Assembly: GCF_002027705.1 (NCBI RefSeq)
Contig: NZ_MBTG01000041.1
Location: 1 to 48,401, forward strand
Direction: 5' to 3'
Length of the DNA stretch: 48,401 nt
Source: Paenibacillus ferrarius
GTDB taxonomy: Bacteria > Bacillota > Bacilli > Paenibacillales > NBRC-103111
The notes below the pieces were generated by a model. It saw only the letters and a list, made by a program, of their open reading frames with translations, was not told the DNA's origin and did no database searches. This document shows, piece by piece, positions 25,569 to 34,804 of the stretch. The stretch's first letter is position 1; each line of letters starts with the position of its first letter. The translations under genes and the position numbers were made by a program.

Positions 25569-26525
25569 TTAGTATAATCCTTCTCCGGTCGTTTTCCGGC
25601 TCAGCATGTTGCCTGACATAAGTAAAACCAAACCAACAAGTGATTTGAAAAGTCCAATCGCTGTCGTAAAGCTATATTGATGATCCATTAAGCCTGCTCT
25701 ATACACATAGGTGTCCAGAATTTCGCCATTTTCACTGTTCAGCGGGTTTAAGAACAGAAATACTCGCTCGAAGCCGAAATCCAGAAAATGCCCGATATGC
25801 AGCAAAAGTAAAATGGTGATCGTCGGAAGAATCGAGGGGATCGTAATGGAGAGAACTTGACGGAAGCGTCCTGCCCCGTCCATTTCGGCTGCTTCATACA
25901 AATCCGGATTAATGCCTGCAATCGCAGCAAGATAAATAATCGTGCCCCATCCGCTATCCTTCCATATCCCGGTTCCAATCAGAATGGAACGGATGTAGCT
26001 GTTCTCGCCTAAGAAATAAATGGATTCTAAATGGAACCGCTCAAGAACTTGATTGATCAGACCCGTAGATGGGGATAGAAGCCCCATGATAATGCCGCCA
26101 ACGATGACCCACGAAAGGAAATGAGGCATATAAATGACGGTCTGCAGGACTCGTTTATAGCGATTTATCCGAATCTCATTCAAAAGCAGAGCAAGCACAA
26201 TAGGGATTGGAAAGGCGAAGATGAGATCATATAAGCCAATGAGCATCGTATTTTTTAAAATATTCAGAAACTCCGGGTAAGCAAATAAACGCTTGAAATG
26301 AACCAAGCCTACCCAAGGACTCCCGGTTACACCTTTAAAAATATTGTAATTCTGAAAAGCAATGGCAGAGCCGAACAAAGGTATATACTTAAAAATGGCA
26401 AAGTAAAGCAGCCCAGGAATGGATACTACATACAATGGCCAGTATTTCTGGATAATTGCCCGCTGCGAGCGTATATTCGCCAATCGATACTGTCGTTGTC
26501 CGGCAGAAATCGTTTTCGATGCCAT
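25569..26525 (-). CDS. LplB-type sugar ABC permease (module 2)
   Basis: A 318-residue CUT1 permease with six membrane segments, the signature IFKYIPLFGSAIAFQNY and EAA loop YEAAEMDGAGRFRQVLSITIPSI. AAGGAGG lies 9 bases before the ATG and overlaps the end of the kinase gene, whose stop is 15 bases upstream. The pair with the following gene forms the channel for module 2. Confidence 0.93.
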   Translation of the reverse strand: MASKTISAGQRQYRLANIRSQRAIIQKYWPLYVVSIPGLLYFAIFKYIPLFGSAIAFQNYNIFKGVTGSPWVGLVHFKRLFAYPEFLNILKNTMLIGLYDLIFAFPIPIVLALLLNEIRINRYKRVLQTVIYMPHFLSWVIVGGIIMGLLSPSTGLINQVLERFHLESIYFLGENSYIRSILIGTGIWKDSGWGTIIYLAAIAGINPDLYEAAEMDGAGRFRQVLSITIPSILPTITILLLLHIGHFLDFGFERVFLFLNPLNSENGEILDTYVYRAGLMDHQYSFTTAIGLFKSLVGLVLLMSGNMLSRKTTGEGLY

Positions 26526-26540
26526 CTATTTTTTCCTCCT

Positions 26541-28346
26541 TCATTTTTTGGGCATCATCATAATTAATTTGGTCCCTTGATTAATCTGGCTCTGGATCTT
26601 CAAGCCATACTGCTCCCCAAATACCATTTGGATTCTGCGATGCACATTGATGATGCCAATGCCGCCTATCTCTCTGTCAGACTCGTTCTCATGCTCGGCA
26701 AGCCGGTTCTGCCGAAGCCTCTCGCGCAGCTCTTGCAGCCTATCTTCCTGAATGCCCGCACCGTTGTCTTCAATACTGATCCAGAACATCGCATCCTCCT
26801 CGCCTGCATGAATGCGGATATAATGGTAGTCCTCCAGCCCATCCGGGAAAGCATGCTGAAACGTATTCTCCACCAAGGGCTGCAGCGTCAATCTGACCAT
26901 GTTATGAAGCAAATAGGAGGGATCTATCGCGACATCAATATCGAATTCCCTTCCGATCCGATGCTTCATCACAACCAGATAATGCAAGACATGCTTAAGC
27001 TCATTGGCAACTGTAATTTCTTCCAGATGCGTCTGAACAGAATAACGAAGCATATAGGCCAAAGCCTTGACGATTTCCGTTATTTCCTTACTATCTTTAA
27101 TGACCGCATAACAAACGATCGTCTCCAGCGTGTTATACAAAAAGTGGGGATTAATCTGAAGCTGCAGCGACTGAAGCTCAGCCTTCTGTCTCTCTATTCT
27201 GCTCGCTTGATCTCTTAATTCCGCTTGATACACTTCATCCACAAGCTCCGCTAGTCGACTAACCATGAGATTATAGCGGCTAATCAGCTCCACAATTTCA
27301 TCCCTATGATTCGGCACAGGCAGGATTGCCCAATTGCCCTTTTCCGTTTCGCGCATAGCGCTTTTCAGCCTGCGAATCGGATCAGTAATCGTTTTCCCGA
27401 AACGGATGGCCAGCCACAAAGCAAGAACAAGCGTAAAGCCTCCAACAATCATGGTTGTCGTCCGAATCGTATCCGCAGGCTTGCGCAAGTCATCCACAGA
27501 CAAGGACACAACAAGCCGCCAGTTGCCATAATTGGATTTCCGGCTCATAAAGACACGCGATTTCCCGTCCATTTTAGCTGTAAAAGCATCGTTTCCCGCT
27601 TCAAGCACTTGACGTTGAATGGATTCCGGCATAGCCTCGCCCAGGCGATTGGCATCTGGATGATAGACATAGTTGCCTTGCCCGTCGGCAATGAAGAAGT
27701 AGCCATCGCTTTCCAAATCGATGCCCTTCCAAAGCTCGGACAGCTCGGCAGCACGCAGCTCTATAGAAAGAATTCCTTTGGGCTCTGTGGAAGAAAGTCC
27801 CCGAATGCGCCTGACAAGCGTCAGCATCGCATGCTCTTGCCCTGGTATAATGCTATAATTCAGCACATTCAAGCTGCCGGTCGTTGTCGTATTGGCTTGA
27901 TAGAAGGCCAACTGCTGTCCAATCTGCTCCTTCGTAAACGACTCCGCGGTAATTCCGTTATACATATACATCGCATTCCCATTGAAACTTAACAGGAAGA
28001 TATCGGATATTTCCGGACTTCGGATGAACAGCGGGTCGATACTCACTTCTTTGATCAATTTGCGCAGCTCATAATAGGGATATCCATTTTCGCCTTCCGG
28101 CAGATCAATGAACCGTTTAATATCGTTGCTGTTGAGCAGTGAGACCATCAAGCGTTCGTAAGCTTTCAGGTATAGATCCGTATGATGGACTGCATTGCCC
28201 ACAACTTGCGTCAACTGCTTGTCAACCAATTGGTCCAATTGCCTTGAGGACGCCTTGTAGGAAAAGTAGCCTACGCTTGTCAACGAAATCAGAATAACGA
28301 CCAAATAAGAAAGAAACAATTTCTGCGAAACGTTGCGATTTTTCAT
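26541..28346 (-). CDS. YesM-type sensor histidine kinase (module 2)
   Basis: A 601-residue kinase with the same architecture as the module 1 kinase: membrane segment at about 10-30, extracellular Cache-type sensor, second segment at about 292-312, HAMP (RFGKTITDPIRRLKSAMRETEKGNW), phosphoacceptor His401 in QINPHFLYNTLE, and ATPase motifs QPLVENTFQHAF, DNGAGI and GGIGIINV. The cytoplasmic halves of the two kinases are nearly alike while the sensor domains differ more, as expected after duplication and specialisation. The start overlaps the regulator stop by 4 bases (ATGA). Confidence 0.94.
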   Translation of the reverse strand: MKNRNVSQKLFLSYLVVILISLTSVGYFSYKASSRQLDQLVDKQLTQVVGNAVHHTDLYLKAYERLMVSLLNSNDIKRFIDLPEGENGYPYYELRKLIKEVSIDPLFIRSPEISDIFLLSFNGNAMYMYNGITAESFTKEQIGQQLAFYQANTTTTGSLNVLNYSIIPGQEHAMLTLVRRIRGLSSTEPKGILSIELRAAELSELWKGIDLESDGYFFIADGQGNYVYHPDANRLGEAMPESIQRQVLEAGNDAFTAKMDGKSRVFMSRKSNYGNWRLVVSLSVDDLRKPADTIRTTTMIVGGFTLVLALWLAIRFGKTITDPIRRLKSAMRETEKGNWAILPVPNHRDEIVELISRYNLMVSRLAELVDEVYQAELRDQASRIERQKAELQSLQLQINPHFLYNTLETIVCYAVIKDSKEITEIVKALAYMLRYSVQTHLEEITVANELKHVLHYLVVMKHRIGREFDIDVAIDPSYLLHNMVRLTLQPLVENTFQHAFPDGLEDYHYIRIHAGEEDAMFWISIEDNGAGIQEDRLQELRERLRQNRLAEHENESDREIGGIGIINVHRRIQMVFGEQYGLKIQSQINQGTKLIMMMPKK

Positions 28347-29359
28347 TTGATGCCCATCGAAGCACGATATTCCGAGGGAGACATCCCGAAGATTTTCTTA
28401 AAGGTTTTGGCAAAATGAGGATAATCCTCATACCCAACCTCAGACGCAATATCCACTGTTTTCTTATGGGGAATCGATAGCAGGTCCTTCGCCTTTTCCA
28501 TCCTTTTGTTGATCCGGTAGCTGATGAACGTCTCGCCTGTCATTTTTCTGAACAACGTACTGAAATAAGTCGGTGTAATCCCGACCCTGTCCGCAACCTC
28601 CGACAAAGTAACTTCGACAGATAAGCGGGTATCAATATAGACCCGTGCTTCTTCCATGGGGTCCTTATAATTGCCTCGTCTTACAAATAAAATATTATCG
28701 ATGACCGCCTTCATCCGACATTCAAACGACTGAAATAAATCTGCTTGCGTAGGCGCATGCAGAGGGTCCAGCAGCTCAGGAATCAGCGCACGCTGTTTCT
28801 CCTGAAAGCTTTTACTGACCATAAGCAGCACTTCATTCAAGAGGTATTTCAGCTGTTGAACGGGCAAGTGGCCGCAATTCGCCTTCCACTCCGTCATGAG
28901 ATCAGCAATCTCGTCCGTCTGAAGATTCCACAAGCTCTCTTCCAGCCGCTCTACCCACGCGACCAAACGAGAAACCGGAATAAGTCCTTGTGACTGCGTC
29001 CTTAGAATCTGGTCCAGCATTTCGTGAATATCCGGCGGGGTAACCGGTTTTAACAAATAATGCTTAACCCCGTAAGACAGACATTTTTGTGCATAGTCAA
29101 AATCGTTGTAACCGGAGATCACAACTTTCATCAAATAGGGATGACTCTCATGAAGAATCCGGCAAAGCTCCAAACCATCCATTTTCGGCATACGGATATC
29201 AGTAATAAGCAGATCTGGCTCCATCTGTTGGATGCGATCCAGCGCTTCAACCCCATTGACAGCCAATTCGATCGCTTGGAAAGATTGTGTATACTGCTGT
29301 GCCATTTTCATCAATCCGCTTCGAATCATCGGCTCGTCATCGACAATGAGCAACCGCAT
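28343..29359 (-). CDS. YesN-type response regulator, receiver plus AraC-type HTH (module 2)
   Basis: A 338-residue regulator with receiver domain 1-120 (phosphoacceptor Asp54 in LITDIRMPKMDG), linker, and AraC-type DNA-binding domain (VTLSEVADRVGITPTYFSTLFRKMTGETFISYRINKR and TVDIASEVGYEDYPHFAKTFKKIFGMSPSEYR). The start at 29359 has AAAGGTGGTG 9 bases upstream, whereas the GTG at 29374 lies inside that site. It follows the GH95 gene after 140 bases that hold nothing recognisable, and probably controls the whole module 2 operon. Confidence 0.94.
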   Translation of the reverse strand: MRLLIVDDEPMIRSGLMKMAQQYTQSFQAIELAVNGVEALDRIQQMEPDLLITDIRMPKMDGLELCRILHESHPYLMKVVISGYNDFDYAQKCLSYGVKHYLLKPVTPPDIHEMLDQILRTQSQGLIPVSRLVAWVERLEESLWNLQTDEIADLMTEWKANCGHLPVQQLKYLLNEVLLMVSKSFQEKQRALIPELLDPLHAPTQADLFQSFECRMKAVIDNILFVRRGNYKDPMEEARVYIDTRLSVEVTLSEVADRVGITPTYFSTLFRKMTGETFISYRINKRMEKAKDLLSIPHKKTVDIASEVGYEDYPHFAKTFKKIFGMSPSEYRASMGIK

Positions 29360-29499
29360 GGAGCCAAGCACCACCTTTCAAACCTTACGGAGATATGTTC
29401 AACTGTTCTACACCGAACCGTCAACTTCCTTCATCCTAAAAAAAGGAAGCGTTATCAGCGAATCGGAATGAACAGGATATCGTCCGTTTACTATAGCTG

Positions 29500-31860
29500 T
29501 CATAAGCTTTCGGTCCTCAGCTTAAGCGTCAGATGGAGCGGAGCTTCTGTAAGTGAAAGACTATGGAAATCGGCGGGATTTTCAGCAGTGGAGATCACGT
29601 TTTCTGGCAAAATAAGCACTATTTGCTTATTGCCCTGAATCGAACGAAGTGTAAGTTCCAGCCTGCCTTCGGGCAGATCCCAGTCCATCGTACACGTGAT
29701 GCCTCCCCGTGCCAAGAGAGGGCCCGCTTTCCCTTTCGTCCAGCGAGTTGGCCGCGCCGGCCAAATATGAAGCTCGCCCGGCACTGCAAAGAGCAGCATT
29801 TCCTGTACCGCTGCTGTCCATCCCATGTTCGCATCCAACTGAACAGGTGCCCAGTCCATGTCCACGCCGATGCCCATGCCTCGCCAATCATTATGCAGAG
29901 TGATCAGATTGTTCATCACACACGAGCGGCTCAAGATCTCCAAGCATTCGAGCGCCGCATCTCCCCTGCCCATACGCGCATAGTTGTTTGCCATGTGCGC
30001 AAGCGACCAGCCGGACTGCTGCTTAAGGCCAATGACCAAACGTTTCTCGATCGATCTGATGAACGCATCGAACAGAACTGGATCACTTGAACGCGTTACC
30101 TCCGTTCCGGGAAACACGGGATACACATGTGATTCATGACGATGATGATCATTGTCTTCAAAGAAGGGATGCATCCATTCCTTCACAGCCCCATCTGCGC
30201 TGATCTGATAAGGCGGAATGCGGCTCAGCATTTCTCTCCATGCCGGAATCTCGTCTGTGTACACTTCGGCCAAGCTCGCACCTTGGATGAGATTGGTCAG
30301 AAGCTCCTTCGCAATAGCAAAATCCATGGTCGCATTCATCGTAGTGCCCATCGACGTTGTGGGACCTTGCCAATAATTGCCCGGTGTATTTTCCGGCGAA
30401 TTGGATGGCGAACTAACCCACATGCCTTCTTCATCCAAGGTGAAAAAGTCCTTATAGAACAAAGCGGCCTCACGCATGAACGGCAGCGCCCGATTTCGCA
30501 GGAAATCCATATCGCCGGTATGCAAATAATAATCATAGTAATGCTGACTAACCCACCCTGCTCCCCCGGTCCAATGAATAATATGCGGAGAAGTATGCTT
30601 AAGCAGTCCCGAGTCAGGCGTACTGGGCGCAGGTATGAAGATCCCTCTGCACCCGTACAACTGCTTGGCATTCAGGCGAAAATCCGGCATTTTGCTTTCC
30701 ATATAGTTAAAGACGGCTAGCAGCAGCTCAGGCATATTGCCAGAGAGCGCCTGCCAATACATCATTTGAAGATTCTCATTGACCATGTGGAAGGCCCAGA
30801 CAGCATCATAATCGCCGCACCATAAGCCGTACAAATGGCATGGCTGACCATCTGCCCGCGAACTGGAGATGAGCAAATACCGGCCATATGCCCACATCTT
30901 CTCCATGAGCGCATCCGGCGCATCCCCTTGATAGGCCTTAAGGAGCAGCTCCTCATTGGACAGCTCTCGCCCCTCAGCAGCCAAATCAAATTCCATCGCC
31001 CGGAACAAAAGCCCGTGCTCGGCTGCATGCTCAGCAAGCAATGCCTCATAGCTGTCAGCCATAGACGCTATTTCTTCATCCAGCCTGCGCCATTCCTGCA
31101 CGCGATCCCCGCGAGCAAACAGCTTGATCCTAACCAGCACAGCGTCCGCTTCTTTGATCGTCAAGCCGTCCTGACTATCGGTTTGACCGCCTGTTGTAAT
31201 GATGCGGGCGACAGCACCGAAATCGCTGCCATCTGTTTGTTGCGCCGCATAATAGATGGTATCTCCCGTGCACAGCATTTCTTCATTCTCCGGAAACACG
31301 ATGCCGGGCTTGCGAAAGTCCCGTTTATCATGAAGCTGCAGACGAAGCTCCGCCTCTATGGCTTGAGGCCCCTGCTTGCGAATCTCGAGGACTACGGCAT
31401 CCGCTGGACGGGAAACGAACAGCCTTCTTCCATACCTCGTCTCCCCGTCTCTCCAAACGACGGAAACTTCTCCCGTCTCCATCTGAAGTGTCCGCTTGTA
31501 ATCGCGGAAAGCTTGGCGCAAAGGCATCCGAATCTTGAGATCGCCTAGAGGCAGCGGAGAAGCGAGCTTGGCGCTGTATCCCTGTTCCTGCAATGACGCT
31601 GACAGCAGCTTATCGGCTTCTGGAGCAAGACCCTTGTTCAGGAGACGGCGCACTTCCGGCAGAGAAGCACTGACATCCGGCAGCGGGGAGGTTACGCCCC
31701 CCCACCATAGCTCCTCATGGTTGAGCAGGATCGTCTCCTCATGCACACCTCCGTAGACGGCAGCTCCGATTCTCCCGTTGCCGGAAGGCAAAGCCTCCCT
31801 CCATAAAGAACGCCACCAAGAAGCAGGGTAATTCATGGAGATGAGATGTTTCGTGTTCAT
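29500..31860 (-). CDS. GH95 alpha-L-fucosidase/alpha-L-galactosidase-type enzyme
   Basis: A 786-residue inverting glycosidase with the GH95 layout: N-terminal beta-sandwich (REALPSGNGRIGAAVYGG, LLNHEELWWGG), a helical linker, an (alpha/alpha)6 barrel with ENLQMMYWQAL near residue 362 and DNDHHRHESHVYPVFPG near residue 570, and a C-terminal beta domain. The family removes alpha-1,2-linked L-fucose and in some members L-galactose, for example from xyloglucan or rhamnogalacturonan II. There is no signal peptide, so it works on imported oligosaccharides. AAGGAGG precedes the ATG by 11 bases. It sits between the binding-protein gene (24 bases upstream) and the regulator pair, which ties the substrate of module 2 to this linkage. 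Confidence 0.9.
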   Translation of the reverse strand: MNTKHLISMNYPASWWRSLWREALPSGNGRIGAAVYGGVHEETILLNHEELWWGGVTSPLPDVSASLPEVRRLLNKGLAPEADKLLSASLQEQGYSAKLASPLPLGDLKIRMPLRQAFRDYKRTLQMETGEVSVVWRDGETRYGRRLFVSRPADAVVLEIRKQGPQAIEAELRLQLHDKRDFRKPGIVFPENEEMLCTGDTIYYAAQQTDGSDFGAVARIITTGGQTDSQDGLTIKEADAVLVRIKLFARGDRVQEWRRLDEEIASMADSYEALLAEHAAEHGLLFRAMEFDLAAEGRELSNEELLLKAYQGDAPDALMEKMWAYGRYLLISSSRADGQPCHLYGLWCGDYDAVWAFHMVNENLQMMYWQALSGNMPELLLAVFNYMESKMPDFRLNAKQLYGCRGIFIPAPSTPDSGLLKHTSPHIIHWTGGAGWVSQHYYDYYLHTGDMDFLRNRALPFMREAALFYKDFFTLDEEGMWVSSPSNSPENTPGNYWQGPTTSMGTTMNATMDFAIAKELLTNLIQGASLAEVYTDEIPAWREMLSRIPPYQISADGAVKEWMHPFFEDNDHHRHESHVYPVFPGTEVTRSSDPVLFDAFIRSIEKRLVIGLKQQSGWSLAHMANNYARMGRGDAALECLEILSRSCVMNNLITLHNDWRGMGIGVDMDWAPVQLDANMGWTAAVQEMLLFAVPGELHIWPARPTRWTKGKAGPLLARGGITCTMDWDLPEGRLELTLRSIQGNKQIVLILPENVISTAENPADFHSLSLTEAPLHLTLKLRTESL

Positions 31861-31884
31861 GGAATGGATTACCTCCTTGCGATC

Positions 31885-33447
31885 TTACGAGCGATTCTCC
31901 GAAACAATAACGCCATTTCCTTTTTTATAGCGCTCCGTCGCTTCTTTAATCATCTCGTTTCCGCCTTTATTCTTATATTCTTCAATGACCTTCGGCCAGT
32001 CTGCGATCTGTTCCTTGCCATAAATCATTTTGATCATATGATCGATAATAAGTTTAGGACCTACATCATCACCTTGAGGGGCGATATCCGGATACCTGGA
32101 GAATGTTTCAAGTGCCGGGACGAAACGGACCGAACCCAAGCCTTCTTTGGAAACAATCGTGTCCAAAGCTTGCATCATATCACGGCCTTCCGGTGTCAGC
32201 TCTTCTTTGGCTTTGTTGTATTTCGCATCATGAACAAACCAGAACATCCCTCTGAATCCATCTTCGTCAATATCCTCAGGCTTCGTAGGAGGCGTAAATT
32301 TCACCTGATTGTTCTCCATCGTGTACGTGTCCCCTTCGATACCAAAGGAGAAATATCTCTCTGCTTCCGGTGTCGTCATCCATTCGAAGAAACGAATGAT
32401 TTGGATCGCTTTCTCCTTGGATACTTTGCTGTTGATGTAGTAGGACGTATTAATGCTCGAATACAGCAAGTGGCCACCTCGATTCTCTGGCCCGCGAGGA
32501 GAAGGAATAATGTCAATTTTGGCAGCAGGAACCGCCGTTTTAACTTTATTGCGGTAATTAGACAGACCTTGTGCGTTGGCTGACCACATCCCGGCTTTGC
32601 CGGATTCGATATTTTTACCATAGTCCGTCGATGAAATTGAAGCGAAATCCTTCGGAATCAAGCCTTCATCGAACATCGTTTTATAGCTTTGAAGAGCCTT
32701 GGTCATATTCTCGACATCAAAAAATTTCGGTACAACCTGTTCGCCTTGAACCTCAAATTGAGACGGCAGAACATCAAATGACCCCAGAATGGTATCGGCA
32801 TATTTAAAGTTTTCCCGCAGCTGATAGGGATTCTCAACGCCCAGTTTTTTGAAGGCACGCATCACATTCAAGAATTCATCTACCGTTTTGGGCGCTGCCA
32901 GACCGGTTTGGGCCAGCAGATCAGAACGAATAAATGTGGCGCGTCGAGATGGATTGGATAACCACGATGGAATGCCATATACTTTGCCATTGTAGCTTGT
33001 TTCTTGCCAAGCCTCTTTCGGTACCGCTTTCATAATATTCGGTGCGTACTCCTTGAGCAGATCATCCAGCGGCATGAACACGCCCGCTTCAACGGAACCT
33101 GACATTCCCTTCGTGGTAGCGCCTCCAACATTTTGCACAACATCGGGAATTTCATTGGAAGCAAACATCAGCGACATTTTGGCGTCGAAATCCTTGAGCG
33201 GTATCATTTTGAAATCCAGATCTGTATTGGACAGTTCCTCCAGCTTCATAACCCATTTCTCTTTATTTACGTCCGCAGATTTCTCCGCATATTTATTGCC
33301 TGATGTCGTAACCGACATGGAAAACTTCAGCTTTTCTTTAGCCTTCGCCGTTTCGCCTTTCTTCTGATCCGCAACCCCTGAACTGCATCCCGCGATGATA
33401 CTGACCGCCAAGACACCGATTCCTACCTTACCCCATAACGGATTCAT
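31885..33447 (-). CDS. Carbohydrate ABC-transporter binding lipoprotein (module 2)
   Basis: A 520-residue solute-binding protein. The signal peptide ends in the lipobox IAGCSS at about residue 22. Family blocks include FASNEIPDVVQNVGG, YNGKVYGIPSWLSNPSRRATFIRSDLLAQTGL and IIRFFEWMTTPEAERYFSFG. The ATG at 33447 has AGAGGTGG 5 bases upstream; the GTG at 33456 lies within that site. It is the first gene of module 2 and is separated from its permease partners by the GH95 and regulator genes, an order unlike modules 1 and 3. It should deliver its ligand to the LplB/LplC pair at 24675-26525. Confidence 0.92.
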   Translation of the reverse strand: MNPLWGKVGIGVLAVSIIAGCSSGVADQKKGETAKAKEKLKFSMSVTTSGNKYAEKSADVNKEKWVMKLEELSNTDLDFKMIPLKDFDAKMSLMFASNEIPDVVQNVGGATTKGMSGSVEAGVFMPLDDLLKEYAPNIMKAVPKEAWQETSYNGKVYGIPSWLSNPSRRATFIRSDLLAQTGLAAPKTVDEFLNVMRAFKKLGVENPYQLRENFKYADTILGSFDVLPSQFEVQGEQVVPKFFDVENMTKALQSYKTMFDEGLIPKDFASISSTDYGKNIESGKAGMWSANAQGLSNYRNKVKTAVPAAKIDIIPSPRGPENRGGHLLYSSINTSYYINSKVSKEKAIQIIRFFEWMTTPEAERYFSFGIEGDTYTMENNQVKFTPPTKPEDIDEDGFRGMFWFVHDAKYNKAKEELTPEGRDMMQALDTIVSKEGLGSVRFVPALETFSRYPDIAPQGDDVGPKLIIDHMIKMIYGKEQIADWPKVIEEYKNKGGNEMIKEATERYKKGNGVIVSENRS

Positions 33448-33473
33448 CGAGCCCACCTCTTATTCAAAATTTG

Positions 33474-33547
33474 ACAAGCAAAGCTTGTTACCCCATCTTA
33501 AACGCCACACAAGTTAAGTGATATGTATTTTCTTACACTTTGCTTGT
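33474..33547 (-). promoter_or_regulatory. Leader inverted repeats before the module 2 binding protein
   Basis: On the - strand ACAAGCAAAG (33538-33547) is complementary to CTTTGCTTGT (33474-33483). The latter can instead form a local hairpin, ACAAGC-TTT-GCTTGT (33474-33488), followed by CAAATTTT. The two pairings exclude each other. They could be operator half-sites or competing RNA structures; if transcription starts near 33488, as the predicted -10 suggests, only the local hairpin would be in the RNA. Confidence 0.35.
33495..33539 (-). promoter_or_regulatory. Likely activated promoter of module 2
   Basis: AGTGTAAGAA (33530-33539) stands 29 bases upstream of TAAGAT (33495-33500), exactly the distance seen between the same 10-mer and the -10 of the enzyme operon. 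The sequence at the -35 place (TATCAC) is poor, which fits a promoter that needs an activator. Confidence 0.45.
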
Positions 33548-33588
33548 GTTTACTTTCAAAATGGGGTGAACATCTCCACCGTTCAAGG

Positions 33589-34773
33589 CTACATATGCGT
33601 GAGTATTTGAATTGGCGTACTCACTACATTGCCTCGCTCATCCGTCACTTGAATGAAATAGGCTGCTGCTGTATCTGCTAGCGTCGCATGAATTTCATTA
33701 GCTGCCAGCTCCAGCTGTGCATCCTTGAAAGACCACTCGACTTTAAACCAGTCAGCTATATCGGCAGCATAACAGCATACCGCTTTCACAATCGGAGCAT
33801 CAGAGGAAAAAACAACTTTCACGTTCAATCCACTCCTCTCTGGGAGCGAAAGCTGGGGCAGCGATGGCCCTGCCTTGGTGATGTGATCCGCGAACTGGTA
33901 AATTTCTTGCGGCTGCCATGCAGCAGAATGTGAATGTCTGAGTCCAAACTGTATGCTGAGATTCGTAGGACTGACTCCCTGCTGCGCTGCCAAATAAGAT
34001 TTACTGAATAGCTGCAGCGGAAAGTGCGGATCATGACTCCCATTCACCCACAGCATCGGCATCGAAATCCGCTGGAAATAGGATGAGGGGTCCCACAGAT
34101 GCTTCGTCCTTTGTCGATCCTCAGGCGGCATATCTGCGAAGCTCTTCCCATATTGATTCCCTGCTTCGTACAAATATCCGCAGCCATATACAGGAATTGC
34201 GAACGCGAAACGATCATCCACGCCAGCAACAAGGCTCGTGACGATCCCGCCCCACGAAATGCCGTGAACCCCTATCCGCTCCGCGTCCACCTGATCCAAA
34301 GCGCGCAAAAGAGAATGCGCCTGAATGACATCCGCAGCGGCATGATACATCCATTGATCTTCCACTGGAAGCTCATAGTCTTTGAACTCCCCTTGGCGGG
34401 CCGGACCGCTCCATGCGTGTCCTGGCCGCATACCCTCACTGTTTTTAACGGTACCGATATGGCCCTCCAGATCCATGGCAATAGCTGCATACCCCTTATC
34501 CATCCAGATGCGAACCCACTCTTTGAAAGCTGTTCCCCCGCCTCCATGAACAAGGACAATACCAGGAACCTTAACCTCAGAGCTTGACTCTGGGATCCCA
34601 TAATAAGCAAAAACACGCGTTGAATTTCCTTGGTAAGGCAATCCTTCATAATAAATTGCTTTAATTTCGTCCTCATCGAATTCAGGCGCGGAATACACAG
34701 GTCCTGCCTGATAAAGGGCCTCAAGATCCCATGGCACAGATTGGTTGGGCAAGTTGACATCTTTTGTTCCCAT
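33589..34773 (-). CDS. Alpha/beta-hydrolase, probable carbohydrate esterase
   Basis: A 394-residue alpha/beta-hydrolase. VPGIVLVHGGGG near residue 75 forms the oxyanion region, Ser173 in VHGISWGG is the nucleophile, Asp252 in VNGSHDPHFP and His284 or His286 in LRHSHSAAW complete the triad. The C-terminal 90 residues form a beta-sandwich extension (VKVVFSSDAPIVKAVCCYAADI). The nearest functional types are dienelactone-hydrolase and acetyl-xylan-esterase-like enzymes. It follows the GH2 gene by 31 bases on the same strand, so it may remove acetyl or methyl esters from the oligosaccharide that the GH2 enzyme acts on. No signal peptide. AAAGGATG lies upstream of the ATG. Confidence 0.85.
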   Translation of the reverse strand: MGTKDVNLPNQSVPWDLEALYQAGPVYSAPEFDEDEIKAIYYEGLPYQGNSTRVFAYYGIPESSSEVKVPGIVLVHGGGGTAFKEWVRIWMDKGYAAIAMDLEGHIGTVKNSEGMRPGHAWSGPARQGEFKDYELPVEDQWMYHAAADVIQAHSLLRALDQVDAERIGVHGISWGGIVTSLVAGVDDRFAFAIPVYGCGYLYEAGNQYGKSFADMPPEDRQRTKHLWDPSSYFQRISMPMLWVNGSHDPHFPLQLFSKSYLAAQQGVSPTNLSIQFGLRHSHSAAWQPQEIYQFADHITKAGPSLPQLSLPERSGLNVKVVFSSDAPIVKAVCCYAADIADWFKVEWSFKDAQLELAANEIHATLADTAAAYFIQVTDERGNVVSTPIQILTHM

Positions 34774-34804
34774 TGTCTACATCCTTTCTTGTGACCCTGT
34801 TCAT

